From assembly GCA_002372855.1 (NCBI GenBank), contig DFIZ01000030.1, forward strand, positions 30,250-41,491: a stretch of 11,242 nt of DNA. Direction: 5' to 3'. Positions 5,833 to 11,242 of the stretch are shown here, piece after piece. The stretch's first letter is position 1. Each line of letters opens with the position of its first letter. The notes beneath the pieces were generated by a model. It was not told the origin of the DNA. It made no database searches and saw only the letters and a program-made list of their open reading frames with translations. The DNA comes from Bacteroidales bacterium UBA3684. GTDB lineage: Bacteria; Bacteroidota; Bacteroidia; Bacteroidales; P3. A program made the position numbers and the translations under genes.

Positions 5833-7659
5833 ATGAAACAGGACAATACACAAAGCAAGATGGGTATCGGGGGACTGCTGCGGAAGCTGCTGCCGTTCGT
5901 GCTGCCCTATAAGTGGCTGTTGGCCATGACGTTGGTGCTGACGTTCGTGGGTTCGTTGATGGCGCAGGTCAACGCCGTGGTGCTGGACCGCGCGGTCGAC
6001 GCCATCAACGCCCTGCTGCACCTCGAGGGCGGATTCCAGTGGGGTGCGGCGGCGAGGATACTCCTCGTTATCAGTGCCGTGCTGCTGGGCAAGGAGGTGC
6101 TGGCGGCGCTGGTCACCTTCGGCCAGCGCATTTTCGGCGAGAAGATACGCATCAACGTCAGCCGCGACCTCTCACTCCAGGTGGTGGACCGCATACTGAC
6201 CTTCCGCATGGCTTTCTTCAGCCAGGAGGGCAACGAACCCGGCAAGCTGCAGACGCGCATCGACCGCGGCATCATGAGTCTGAGCAACACGGTGAAGAAC
6301 TTCTTCATCGACATCCTGCCGCTCTTCACCAGCGCCGTGCTGGCCCTGGCGTTGATGTATGCCGCCAACGTGTATGTGGGCCTTGTGGCGACGGTCATCA
6401 TACCGGTCTACTTCTGGATTACCGCCGTGCAGGGCCGGAGGATGAAGGGTTGGCGCCACCGGGTCTTCGGCACCCACCAGCAGCTGAGCCACGGCATACT
6501 GAACATCATCGAGAGCATGGGGGTCATCAAGTCGTTCAACCGCGAGCGCGTGGAGGCCGCCAAGCAGGCCGCCCTGCAGGAGCAGAGCACCGACCAGCAG
6601 ATGCAGACGCGCCGCATCTCGTTCCTCTACGAGGGGTTGAAGACCTTCGTGGAACAGATAGGCACCGTGCTCATTATCATCCTGACGGCCTACCTGGTGC
6701 TGGTGGACTATCCGGGCATGTCGATAGGCAAAATCATGTACCACGTGATGCTCTTCGCCAACGTCAGCGCCCCCATCCGCCAGCTGCACCGTATCTACGA
6801 CGACCTCAACGACGCGCTGGTCTATGCCGAGGGGTTCTTCGGGCTGTTGGAGGCCGACGGCGAGGTGGAAAAAAGTGGAGAGTGGAAAGTGGAGAGTGGA
6901 GAGCGTGTGCAGGGGCGTTTCGAGCTGAAAAACGTGGAGTTCACCTATCCCGGTGGCACACATGCCATCCGCGACCTCTCGATGACCATAGAGCCGGGCA
7001 AGACCACGGCCCTGGTGGGCCTCAGCGGGGCGGGGAAGAGCACCATCGTCAACCTGCTGGACAAATTCTACGCGCCCGACAGCGGCACCATCACCCTCGA
7101 CGGTGTGCCCCTCGGCGAGTGGGATACGCAGGCGTTGCGCGAGAACATCGGCCTCGTGCTGCAGAAGAACCACATCTTCAGCGGCACCATCGAGGAGAAC
7201 ATCCGCTACGGCCGCCCCGACGCCTCGCAGGAGGAGGTCTACGAGGCCGCCCGCAAGGCGTACATCTACGACCAGGTGATGGCCCTGCCCGAGGGTTTTC
7301 GGGGCAACGCCCTCAACCTCAGCGGCGGCCAGCAGCAGCGCATAGCCATTGCCCGCATGTTCCTCAAGAACCCGCCCATCATCTTCCTCGACGAGCCGAC
7401 GGCAAGCCTCGACGCCATAGCCACCGAGCAGATCAAGAACTCCATCGATGCCATCAAGCAGGGCCGCACGGTCATCGTCATCAGCCACAACATTGGCCAG
7501 ATCATCGACAGCGACGAGCTCTATGTCCTCGACCACGGGCATGCCGTGCAGCACGGCACTCCGCAGGAGGTCTATCACCAGGGCGGCCTCTACAAGGAAA
7601 TCTTCGACGCCTCGGCCCGCAGCATGAATGTGGACAAGATTGCCGAGACCACGATGTGA
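5833..7659 (+). CDS. ABC exporter half-transporter (fused permease and ATPase), MsbA/ABCB-like
   Basis: A 608-residue type I ABC exporter. It would act as a dimer in the inner membrane and use ATP to move an unknown substrate, probably outward. The N-terminal permease has about six membrane segments: roughly 24-48, 74-96, 154-175, 176-197, 270-290 and 298-315. The ATPase shows an A-loop Tyr372, Walker A GLSGAGKST (396-404), Q-loop Gln444, signature LSGGQ (496-500), Walker B IIFLD (516-520) with catalytic Glu521, SLD D-loop (525-527) and H-loop His552. All core catalytic residues are present, so it should be active. Oddities: the linker before the ATPase (345-358) is made by a 7-bp repeat, and the stretch before the signature is about four residues shorter than usual and lacks the VGE X-loop motif. 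It stands alone, divergent from the paralog operon and convergent with the ferredoxin, so the context does not name a substrate. Start chosen at ATG 5833. Confidence 0.93.
   Translation: MKQDNTQSKMGIGGLLRKLLPFVLPYKWLLAMTLVLTFVGSLMAQVNAVVLDRAVDAINALLHLEGGFQWGAAARILLVISAVLLGKEVLAALVTFGQRIFGEKIRINVSRDLSLQVVDRILTFRMAFFSQEGNEPGKLQTRIDRGIMSLSNTVKNFFIDILPLFTSAVLALALMYAANVYVGLVATVIIPVYFWITAVQGRRMKGWRHRVFGTHQQLSHGILNIIESMGVIKSFNRERVEAAKQAALQEQSTDQQMQTRRISFLYEGLKTFVEQIGTVLIIILTAYLVLVDYPGMSIGKIMYHVMLFANVSAPIRQLHRIYDDLNDALVYAEGFFGLLEADGEVEKSGEWKVESGERVQGRFELKNVEFTYPGGTHAIRDLSMTIEPGKTTALVGLSGAGKSTIVNLLDKFYAPDSGTITLDGVPLGEWDTQALRENIGLVLQKNHIFSGTIEENIRYGRPDASQEEVYEAARKAYIYDQVMALPEGFRGNALNLSGGQQQRIAIARMFLKNPPIIFLDEPTASLDAIATEQIKNSIDAIKQGRTVIVISHNIGQIIDSDELYVLDHGHAVQHGTPQEVYHQGGLYKEIFDASARSMNVDKIAETTM
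6865..6903 (+). repeat. 7-bp tandem repeat inside the ABC exporter gene
   Basis: Four units of GTGGA(A/G)A fill 6875-6902, preceded by an expanded GTGGAAAAAA at 6865-6874. Three units equal 21 nt, so the encoded peptide repeats every seven residues (SGEWKVE then SGER). It lies in the hydrophilic linker between the membrane domain and the ATPase, where length changes should be tolerated. Confidence 0.8.
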
Positions 7660-7689
7660 GCCTCCCGGACTGTGCCGGGGGAGGAATAT

Positions 7690-7731
7690 AAAAAAAGGGA
7701 ACCACCCGTTGAAGGTGGTTCCCTTTTCTCA
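7690..7731. terminator. Bidirectional intrinsic terminator between ABC exporter and ferredoxin
   Basis: A perfect 14-bp stem (7693-7706 with 7714-7727) encloses a 7-nt loop. It has a T run on the plus strand at 7724-7727, and an A run at 7690-7696 that becomes a T run on the minus strand. It lies between two convergent genes and should stop transcription of both. A second, G/C-rich hairpin with a bulge (about 7661-7684) follows the exporter stop codon directly but has no T run. Confidence 0.88.
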
Positions 7732-7749
7732 TTTCTGTCTGTGTTGAGC

Positions 7750-7917
7750 TTAGCCTTCCACAATGGCGCCGGTGGGGCAAGCGCCAGCGCAGGTACCGCA
7801 GGAGACGCAAGCGTTCTCGTCGATTTTGTAGATGTCGCCTTCGCTGATAGCTCCAACGGGGCACTCGTCGATGCAGGTGCCGCAAGCAACGCAGATGTCA
7901 GTGATTCTGTAAGCCAT
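7750..7917 (-). CDS. 2[4Fe-4S] ferredoxin, 55 residues
   Basis: A small electron carrier of the clostridial/bacterial type. It starts with MAYRITDICVACGTC and has two CxxCxxCxxxCP motifs. The first has Cys9, 12, 15 and 19; the second has Cys37, 40, 43 and 47. By family rule, each cluster uses three cysteines of one motif and the last of the other. It is cytoplasmic with no signal peptide, and its length is normal for the family (about 55-60 residues). It is monocistronic: it has its own strong promoter at 7974-8004 and a terminator straight after the stop. The likely role is to pass low-potential electrons between oxidoreductases of anaerobic metabolism, such as pyruvate:ferredoxin oxidoreductase. 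The specific partner cannot be read from the context. Confidence 0.95.
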   Translation of the reverse strand: MAYRITDICVACGTCIDECPVGAISEGDIYKIDENACVSCGTCAGACPTGAIVEG

Positions 7918-7941
7918 TTTGTTTCTTTTTTTAGGATTAAT

Positions 7942-7953
7942 AATTGATCAATT
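7942..7953. repeat. 12-bp perfect palindrome in the ferredoxin leader
   Basis: AATTGATCAATT lies within the predicted 5' leader of the ferredoxin mRNA, between the transcription start (near 7967) and the ATG (7917). It could be a small operator or a chance AT-rich palindrome. Confidence 0.4.
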
Positions 7954-7973
7954 TTTTTGCTTCAAAGCGAGTG

Positions 7974-8004
7974 CAAAAGTACGAACTTTTTCCGATATGG
8001 CAAA
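7974..8004 (-). promoter_or_regulatory. Bacteroidetes-type promoter of the ferredoxin gene
   Basis: On the minus strand there is a -33 TTTG (8001-8004) and a -7 TACTTTTG (7974-7981) with a 19-nt spacer, a full match to the consensus. The predicted leader is about 50 nt and AT-rich. Confidence 0.8.
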
Positions 8005-8010
8005 ATTTTA

Positions 8011-8026
8011 TCACCATTTTTGGTGA
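8011..8026 (-). terminator. Possible weak terminator of the porin-transporter unit
   Basis: A 6-bp stem (8011-8016 with 8021-8026) has a 4-nt loop. On the minus strand it is followed by TAAAATTTT. It lies about 26 nt after the stop of the Gate-domain gene and next to the ferredoxin -33 box. The short AT-rich stem makes it a weak candidate. Confidence 0.4.
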
Positions 8027-8051
8027 GGGTGCTATGCAACAGGCTTGTTTT

Positions 8052-9377
8052 TCAGAATATTAAGCTCAACAAAACCCACAGCCAATGTGCCGCCACACCA
8101 GCGCAGAGGCCGCCGATGGTGTGGGCTCCGATGGCTTTTCCGATGAGTTTGCGGTAGCCCAGGGAGTCGAGCATGGCGGTGTGGGTGGAGAGGTAGCCGC
8201 TCCAGCACATGCCCATGGCGGTGAAGACGGCGATGGCGTTGTTGTTGATGATGCCCTCGGTGATGAAGGTCGGCACTAGGCCGATGGCGGCGCCGACGGC
8301 TCCCAAGGCCGTGATGGGGAACGACACCAGGGCGCCGCTCTCGAAGCCGAAGAGCCAGAAGAAGATGAAGTTCACCTTGTCGGCCAGCCATGTGATGACG
8401 GGTACGCCCTCGTAGGCTTTGCCCAGGTACTCGCCGTTTTCGCCGGCAGGGCCGAAGGTGAGCATCATGACGATGGTGGAGATGCAGAGCACGCCGGGGA
8501 TGATGGCCACGCCGATGCCCACGCCGCTCTTGCCGCCGTCGAGCATGGCGTTGAGGAAACGCTGGAAGATGGAGCCTTCGCTCTTGTAGGAGATGTTCTG
8601 TTCGGAACCCTCGGCCTCGGTGACGGGGCTGTCCATCTCGGGGTAGCTCTTCAGCGTGAAGCGCTGCATGAGGCGGGTGCTGATGATGCTGCCGATGATG
8701 GCTCCCATGAGTCCCACCAGGGCGCCGCTGCCGTAGCCCTTGCCGGTCATGAAGGCAATGACCACCAAGCCCATGCCGAAGGCGGTGCCGAAGTTGGTGA
8801 GCGACACCAGCTGGTATTTCTTGAAGTAGCGGGCGAAGTTGTTGTCCTTGGCCAGCGAGATGATGGCGGGGTTGTCGCTGAGGAAGGTCATGACGGCTCC
8901 GAGGGCTGCCACGCCGGGCAGGTTGTAGAGGGGTTTCATCAGCGGGCGCAGGATGTTCTCCATCAGGCGCACCACGCCGAACTCCGTCAGCAGTTTGGAG
9001 ATGGCACCCATCAGCACGCAGATGGCCATGATGTAGAACACCGTCTCCAGCAGGAGCTGGTAGGCTGTCTGCATGAAGGTGTTCAGCATGTGCGGCAGCG
9101 TCATCCGGTAGGCCAGGAAGCCGAAGAAGGCAAAGAAGCATACGAGGAAGATGAGGGCCTCGAGGCTGCGGCTGGTGGTGAACTTCAGCCGTCGGGGTTT
9201 GTGGTTTTTTTTGTCCTGGGTCTCGTGGTGGCGGAACACCTGGAACGGGTCGATCACCGTCAACAGCGAGTTGAGCAGGTGGTGGCTTGCGGCCTTGTCG
9301 GACGGCTGCCCCTCGGGAACGGAGGGCGTTTCGGTGACCGTCATCGGCATTTGTTCTTTGATCTTCGTTTCTTCCAT
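8052..9377 (-). CDS. Gate-domain (nucleoside-recognition type) inner-membrane protein
   Basis: A 441-residue polytopic membrane protein. The N-terminal 65 residues are hydrophilic and cytoplasmic-like. Hydrophobic segments follow at about 71-90, 104-124, 152-167, 197-215, 217-232, 280-307, 327-345, 348-366, 373-390 and 418-441. The conserved-looking stretch FLSDNPAIISLAKD (165-178), followed by NFGTAFGMGLVV (195-206), fits the Gate (nucleoside recognition) superfamily. That superfamily also includes SpmA/SpmB, YjiG/YjiH and the gates of FeoB and nucleoside transporters. My impression is that it is closest to the CD0519/CD1768-type membrane proteins, whose substrate is not established. A charged loop (243-270) splits the protein into two halves. 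It is downstream of the porin by 29 nt, with a purine-rich AAAAGGGA upstream of the ATG, so it is probably cotranscribed. The substrate is unknown; nucleosides should not be assumed. Confidence 0.75.
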   Translation of the reverse strand: MEETKIKEQMPMTVTETPSVPEGQPSDKAASHHLLNSLLTVIDPFQVFRHHETQDKKNHKPRRLKFTTSRSLEALIFLVCFFAFFGFLAYRMTLPHMLNTFMQTAYQLLLETVFYIMAICVLMGAISKLLTEFGVVRLMENILRPLMKPLYNLPGVAALGAVMTFLSDNPAIISLAKDNNFARYFKKYQLVSLTNFGTAFGMGLVVIAFMTGKGYGSGALVGLMGAIIGSIISTRLMQRFTLKSYPEMDSPVTEAEGSEQNISYKSEGSIFQRFLNAMLDGGKSGVGIGVAIIPGVLCISTIVMMLTFGPAGENGEYLGKAYEGVPVITWLADKVNFIFFWLFGFESGALVSFPITALGAVGAAIGLVPTFITEGIINNNAIAVFTAMGMCWSGYLSTHTAMLDSLGYRKLIGKAIGAHTIGGLCAGVAAHWLWVLLSLIF

Positions 9378-9406
9378 AGTATGGTTTTCCCTTTTAAAAA
9401 AAAGTG

Positions 9407-10513
9407 TTATTTCTTAAAAAGCTTCATGACGTCCATGGTCCAGGTGGCGCCGAGGTTGACGTTGAGGGAGTGCTCGGTGACGTCCTGGTTGGTGGTGTTG
9501 GTGTAGCTGTCGGTCATCTCGGCCACGTAGCCGTGGATGCGCACGCTCTGCAGGCCCTTGGGGTTGTACTCGAAGCCGGCACCGTAGCGGCCGTAGCTGT
9601 GGCCGGCGCGGGGCATGAGGAAGTCCATGCTCACGCTGGCGTCGTCGAGGTCCACCTCGGATTTGTTCTGCTCATAGCTGCCCTTGATGAAGAGGGTCCA
9701 CTCGTTGTTCAGATGGTAGTTCCAGCGGCTGACGACGCCGAAGTTCTTGCCCCAGTCGTCGGTGGCCAGGGCGTGGTGCATCAGGTCCACATAGATGTCC
9801 GTTATGCCGTCGGTCGACGTGTATTTGGTGCCCAACGAGATAAAGTTCATGAATTTGCCGCGTTCGCGCTCCATCATGCTCACGCCCCAGAGGGTCGTCA
9901 CATGCGAGCCGATCGAGCCTGCCCAGTAGAGGTTGTAGGCAAAGAGGCCGGCGTCCCAGTTCAGGCCGTAGAAGTTGACGTAGGGCGACTGGCTCACCTG
10001 CAGCATCATCGTCTGGCGGCCGTCGTCGGTGATGTAGGCGCCGCTGGCTGCCAGCTGGAAGCAGTAGAAGTTGTCCCACATGTTGGTCTCGTAGAACACG
10101 TCGATGGGGGGAGCGTCGTACTCGAATCCGCCCACGGCCATGGCGTCCTTACCGAAGCGCAGCTGCCAGTTCTGGGTGGGGCGGTAGTTGAGGTAGAGGA
10201 AGTCCGTGTTGTCGAAGAAGTTCACCGTGCCCGCCTCGGCCTTGATGCGCTGGCGGAAGTAGTAGCTGAAGTTCTCGCCCAGATTGCCGCCGAGGTGCAG
10301 GTTGAAGTAGCGACCATGGATGCCGTAGAGGTGCCCGGGGTCGCCAAAGGCATCGCCGTCGATGTTGATGGTGCGGTTGGTGTATTCCGCATCGGCGCGG
10401 GCTTCGATTTTGAACTTGTTGAACACCTCGCCCCACGCCACCTGGGCGCTCGCCTGCGAGGAAATGGACAGCATCGCGGCTGCCACTGCAATGGTTAGTA
10501 TCTTTGTTTTCAA
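9407..10513 (-). CDS. OprO/OprP-type outer-membrane porin
   Basis: A 368-residue protein with a clear signal peptide (MKTKILTIAVAAAMLSISSQ then ASA, cleavage after residue 23). The mature part is made of alternating polar and aromatic beta strands. The segment from RIKAEAG through FLYLNYRP, LRFGKDAMAVGGFEYD and PIDVFYETN is characteristic of phosphate-selective-porin-like proteins (Porin_O_P type) in Bacteroidetes. It would form a beta-barrel in the outer membrane for passive uptake of small, often anionic, solutes. The start codon is TTG (10511-10513): the only upstream in-frame codons before a TAA are ATT, GTC and similar, and the first internal ATG would cut the signal peptide. It is first in a unit with the Gate-domain protein 29 nt downstream. 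The last residues (MKLFKK) are not the usual terminal aromatic of barrel proteins. The real solute is unknown. Confidence 0.85.
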   Translation of the reverse strand: MKTKILTIAVAAAMLSISSQASAQVAWGEVFNKFKIEARADAEYTNRTINIDGDAFGDPGHLYGIHGRYFNLHLGGNLGENFSYYFRQRIKAEAGTVNFFDNTDFLYLNYRPTQNWQLRFGKDAMAVGGFEYDAPPIDVFYETNMWDNFYCFQLAASGAYITDDGRQTMMLQVSQSPYVNFYGLNWDAGLFAYNLYWAGSIGSHVTTLWGVSMMERERGKFMNFISLGTKYTSTDGITDIYVDLMHHALATDDWGKNFGVVSRWNYHLNNEWTLFIKGSYEQNKSEVDLDDASVSMDFLMPRAGHSYGRYGAGFEYNPKGLQSVRIHGYVAEMTDSYTNTTNQDVTEHSLNVNLGATWTMDVMKLFKK

Positions 10514-10537
10514 GACTTTAATGTTTTAGTTCTTTAT

Positions 10538-10568
10538 AATTTTATTTTGCAAAGGTACAAATAAAATT
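10538..10568. promoter_or_regulatory. Inverted repeat centred on the porin -7 box (operator candidate)
   Basis: AATTTTATTT (10538-10547) and AAATAAAATT (10559-10568) are perfect 10-bp inverted arms with an 11-nt spacer. The spacer contains the whole minus-strand -7 element TACCTTTG (10550-10557). A dimeric regulator bound here would cover the promoter core. No good -33 TTTG is seen at the right distance, which fits a promoter that depends on a regulator. Predicted leader to the TTG is about 30 nt. Confidence 0.5.
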
Positions 10569-10941
10569 CGAATATCCTGCCATCCGCGCAAAAATCTCTT
10601 ATATGATATATAGGTATTACTCCCGGTCACCTCCCGTCCAACCCCTGCCCATGACCCTACCAACTCCTGCATTTCTTATATTTTGGTAGGAGTTGGTAAG
10701 GAGTTGGTAAGGACTTGATAAGGCGTTGAAAGTACTTATATGTCTAAAAATCAGTAATATATTTTAATTTGGACATTTTGGCCGTTGCAGAAGGGTCGAT
10801 TTTTGCAAAATTTGGGGTTCGATTTCTGCTTTTGACAGGCTGAAAAGCATTGGAAAATCACTAATAAGAAAAATTTTTTCATTTGCAAAACGCTGATTAG
10901 CTATCGATTCAAAAATATTTTCAAAAAAATGCAAAAAAATA
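10569..10941. other. Non-coding AT-rich region upstream of the rRNA operon
   Basis: I see no gene, tRNA or additional clear promoter here apart from the 11-bp repeat array at 10658-10727. From about 10,740 the sequence is AT-rich with A and T runs (for example 10868-10940). Such a stretch could serve as an UP-like or curved element for the rRNA promoter. Confidence 0.6.
10658..10727. repeat. 11-bp tandem repeat array (copy 2) with hairpin
   Basis: On the plus strand there are units GGTAGGAGTT (10685-10694, 10 bp), GGTAAGGAGTT (10695-10705), GGTAAGGACTT (10706-10716) and GATAAGGCGTT (10717-10727). These are the reverse complement of the unit at 5675-5718. An opposing copy TACCAACTCCT (10658-10668) can pair perfectly with 10688-10698, or alternatively with 10699-10709. 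The array lies between the divergent porin and rRNA transcription units, as copy 1 lies between divergent units. Confidence 0.85.
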
Positions 10942-10973
10942 TTTGGTCAGTTTGAAAAATGGTTGTATCTTTG
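10942..10973 (+). promoter_or_regulatory. rRNA operon promoter
   Basis: A -33 TTTG (10942-10945) and a -7 TATCTTTG (10966-10973) are separated by 20 nt, a full match to the Bacteroidetes consensus. A and T runs sit immediately upstream. The predicted transcription start is near 10980, giving a leader of about 140 nt before the 16S gene. Confidence 0.85.
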
Positions 10974-11010
10974 CACCCGTTTTCGACCGAACGAGGTCAC
11001 TGAAACGAAA

Positions 11011-11022
11011 GAACTTTGACAC
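11011..11022 (+). promoter_or_regulatory. boxA-like element in the rRNA leader
   Basis: GAACTTTGACAC resembles the CTTTGA-core boxA sequences that load the NusB-S10 antitermination complex on rRNA leaders. Its position about 30 nt after the predicted start is suitable. The match is partial, so this is tentative. Confidence 0.35.
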
Positions 11023-11045
11023 TGATGAGAAGATAGAGATAGCGT

Positions 11046-11079
11046 GTGTCGGACGCCTCTTTGGGGAGGTGTGAGACAC
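11046..11079 (+). other. Hairpin in the pre-16S leader
   Basis: A two-part stem: 11046-11050 pairs with 11075-11079, and 11055-11059 with 11066-11070 (one G-T pair), separated by a 4-by-4 internal loop and capped by a 6-nt loop. It is probably a structural part of the precursor leader removed during 16S maturation. No T run follows, so it is not a terminator. Confidence 0.5.
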
Positions 11080-11117
11080 GAGACGAGTCAAGAAGGTAAA
11101 ACGAACAAGCAATTCTT

Positions 11118-11242
11118 ACAATGAAGAGTTTGATCCTGGCTCAGGATGAACGCTAGCGGCAGGCTTAACACATGCAAGTCGAGGGGCAGCGCGAGGTAGC
11201 AATACTTTGGCGGCGACCGGCGCACGGGTGCGTAACGCGTAT
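11118..11242 (+). rRNA. rrs: 16S ribosomal RNA, 5' end only
   Basis: The universal forward-primer site AGAGTTTGATCCTGGCTCAG begins at 11125, which places E. coli position 1 at about 11118. The next bases (GATGAACGCTAGCGGCAGGC, then TTAACACATGCAAGTCGA, then GCGACCGGCGCACGGGTGCG) are typical of 16S and have a Bacteroidales look. About 125 nt of some 1,500 are in the window. The exact mature 5' end is approximate. Confidence 0.97.

Noticed and set aside
6172..7578. A 468-codon open frame on the minus strand, opposite the ABC exporter
   Set aside because: The plus-strand frame contains every ABC motif in order. The minus frame is Val/Leu/His/Asp-rich filler typical of antisense GC-rich DNA.
5913..7691. 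A 592-codon plus-strand frame overlapping the ABC exporter in another phase
   Set aside because: Arg/Gly/Pro/His-rich out-of-frame translation with no domain; its length comes only from GC bias.
9404..10498. A 364-codon plus-strand frame opposite the porin
   Set aside because: The minus strand encodes a porin with a signal peptide and family motifs. The plus frame is Val/Ala/Gly/His-rich shadow.
10921..11112. A 63-codon minus-strand frame in the rRNA leader
   Set aside because: It overlaps the rRNA promoter and leader, has no ribosome-binding site or domain, and is best explained as chance.

Overview
The window looks like chromosomal DNA from a member of the Bacteroidales. Three things point that way: promoters fit the Bacteroidetes primary-sigma pattern (TTTG, about 19-20 nt, TAnnTTTG); the start of a 16S rRNA gene at the right edge reads like a Bacteroidales sequence; and the gene content fits (OprO/OprP-type porin, YiiX-like secreted proteins). 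Coding DNA is GC-rich, while the gaps between genes are AT-rich.

Left half (1-5530, minus strand): an operon of three tandem paralogs, called A, B and C here in transcription order. They are separated by only 4 and 7 nt, and C runs off the left edge. Each starts with a signal peptide, followed by a propeller-like region with degenerate Asp-box (BNR/YCF48-type) motifs. A and B then have an uncharacterised middle region and a C-terminal permuted-papain domain resembling the YiiX/YebB (DUF830, NlpC/P60-like) family. The cysteine expected to be catalytic is Asn in A and Asp in B, so these look like secreted pseudo-enzymes. This is the most novel content of the window. A good promoter lies just upstream of A.

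Middle (5531-8051): a gap of about 300 nt between divergent genes holds an imperfect hairpin, an array of 11-bp repeats and a G-rich tract. It is followed by a complete half-size ABC exporter (plus strand), a strong bidirectional terminator, and a 55-residue 2[4Fe-4S] ferredoxin (minus strand) with its own strong promoter. The ferredoxin is only 55 codons long and is easily missed by ORF calling.

Right half (8052-10513, minus strand): a two-gene unit with an outer-membrane porin first (TTG start) and a Gate-domain (nucleoside-recognition type) inner-membrane protein second. They may move a shared solute across the two membranes; the solute is unknown.

Right edge (10514-11242): an AT-rich non-coding region with a second, oppositely oriented array of the same 11-bp repeats, then a well-formed rRNA promoter, a leader of about 140 nt with a hairpin, and the first ~125 nt of a 16S rRNA gene on the plus strand.
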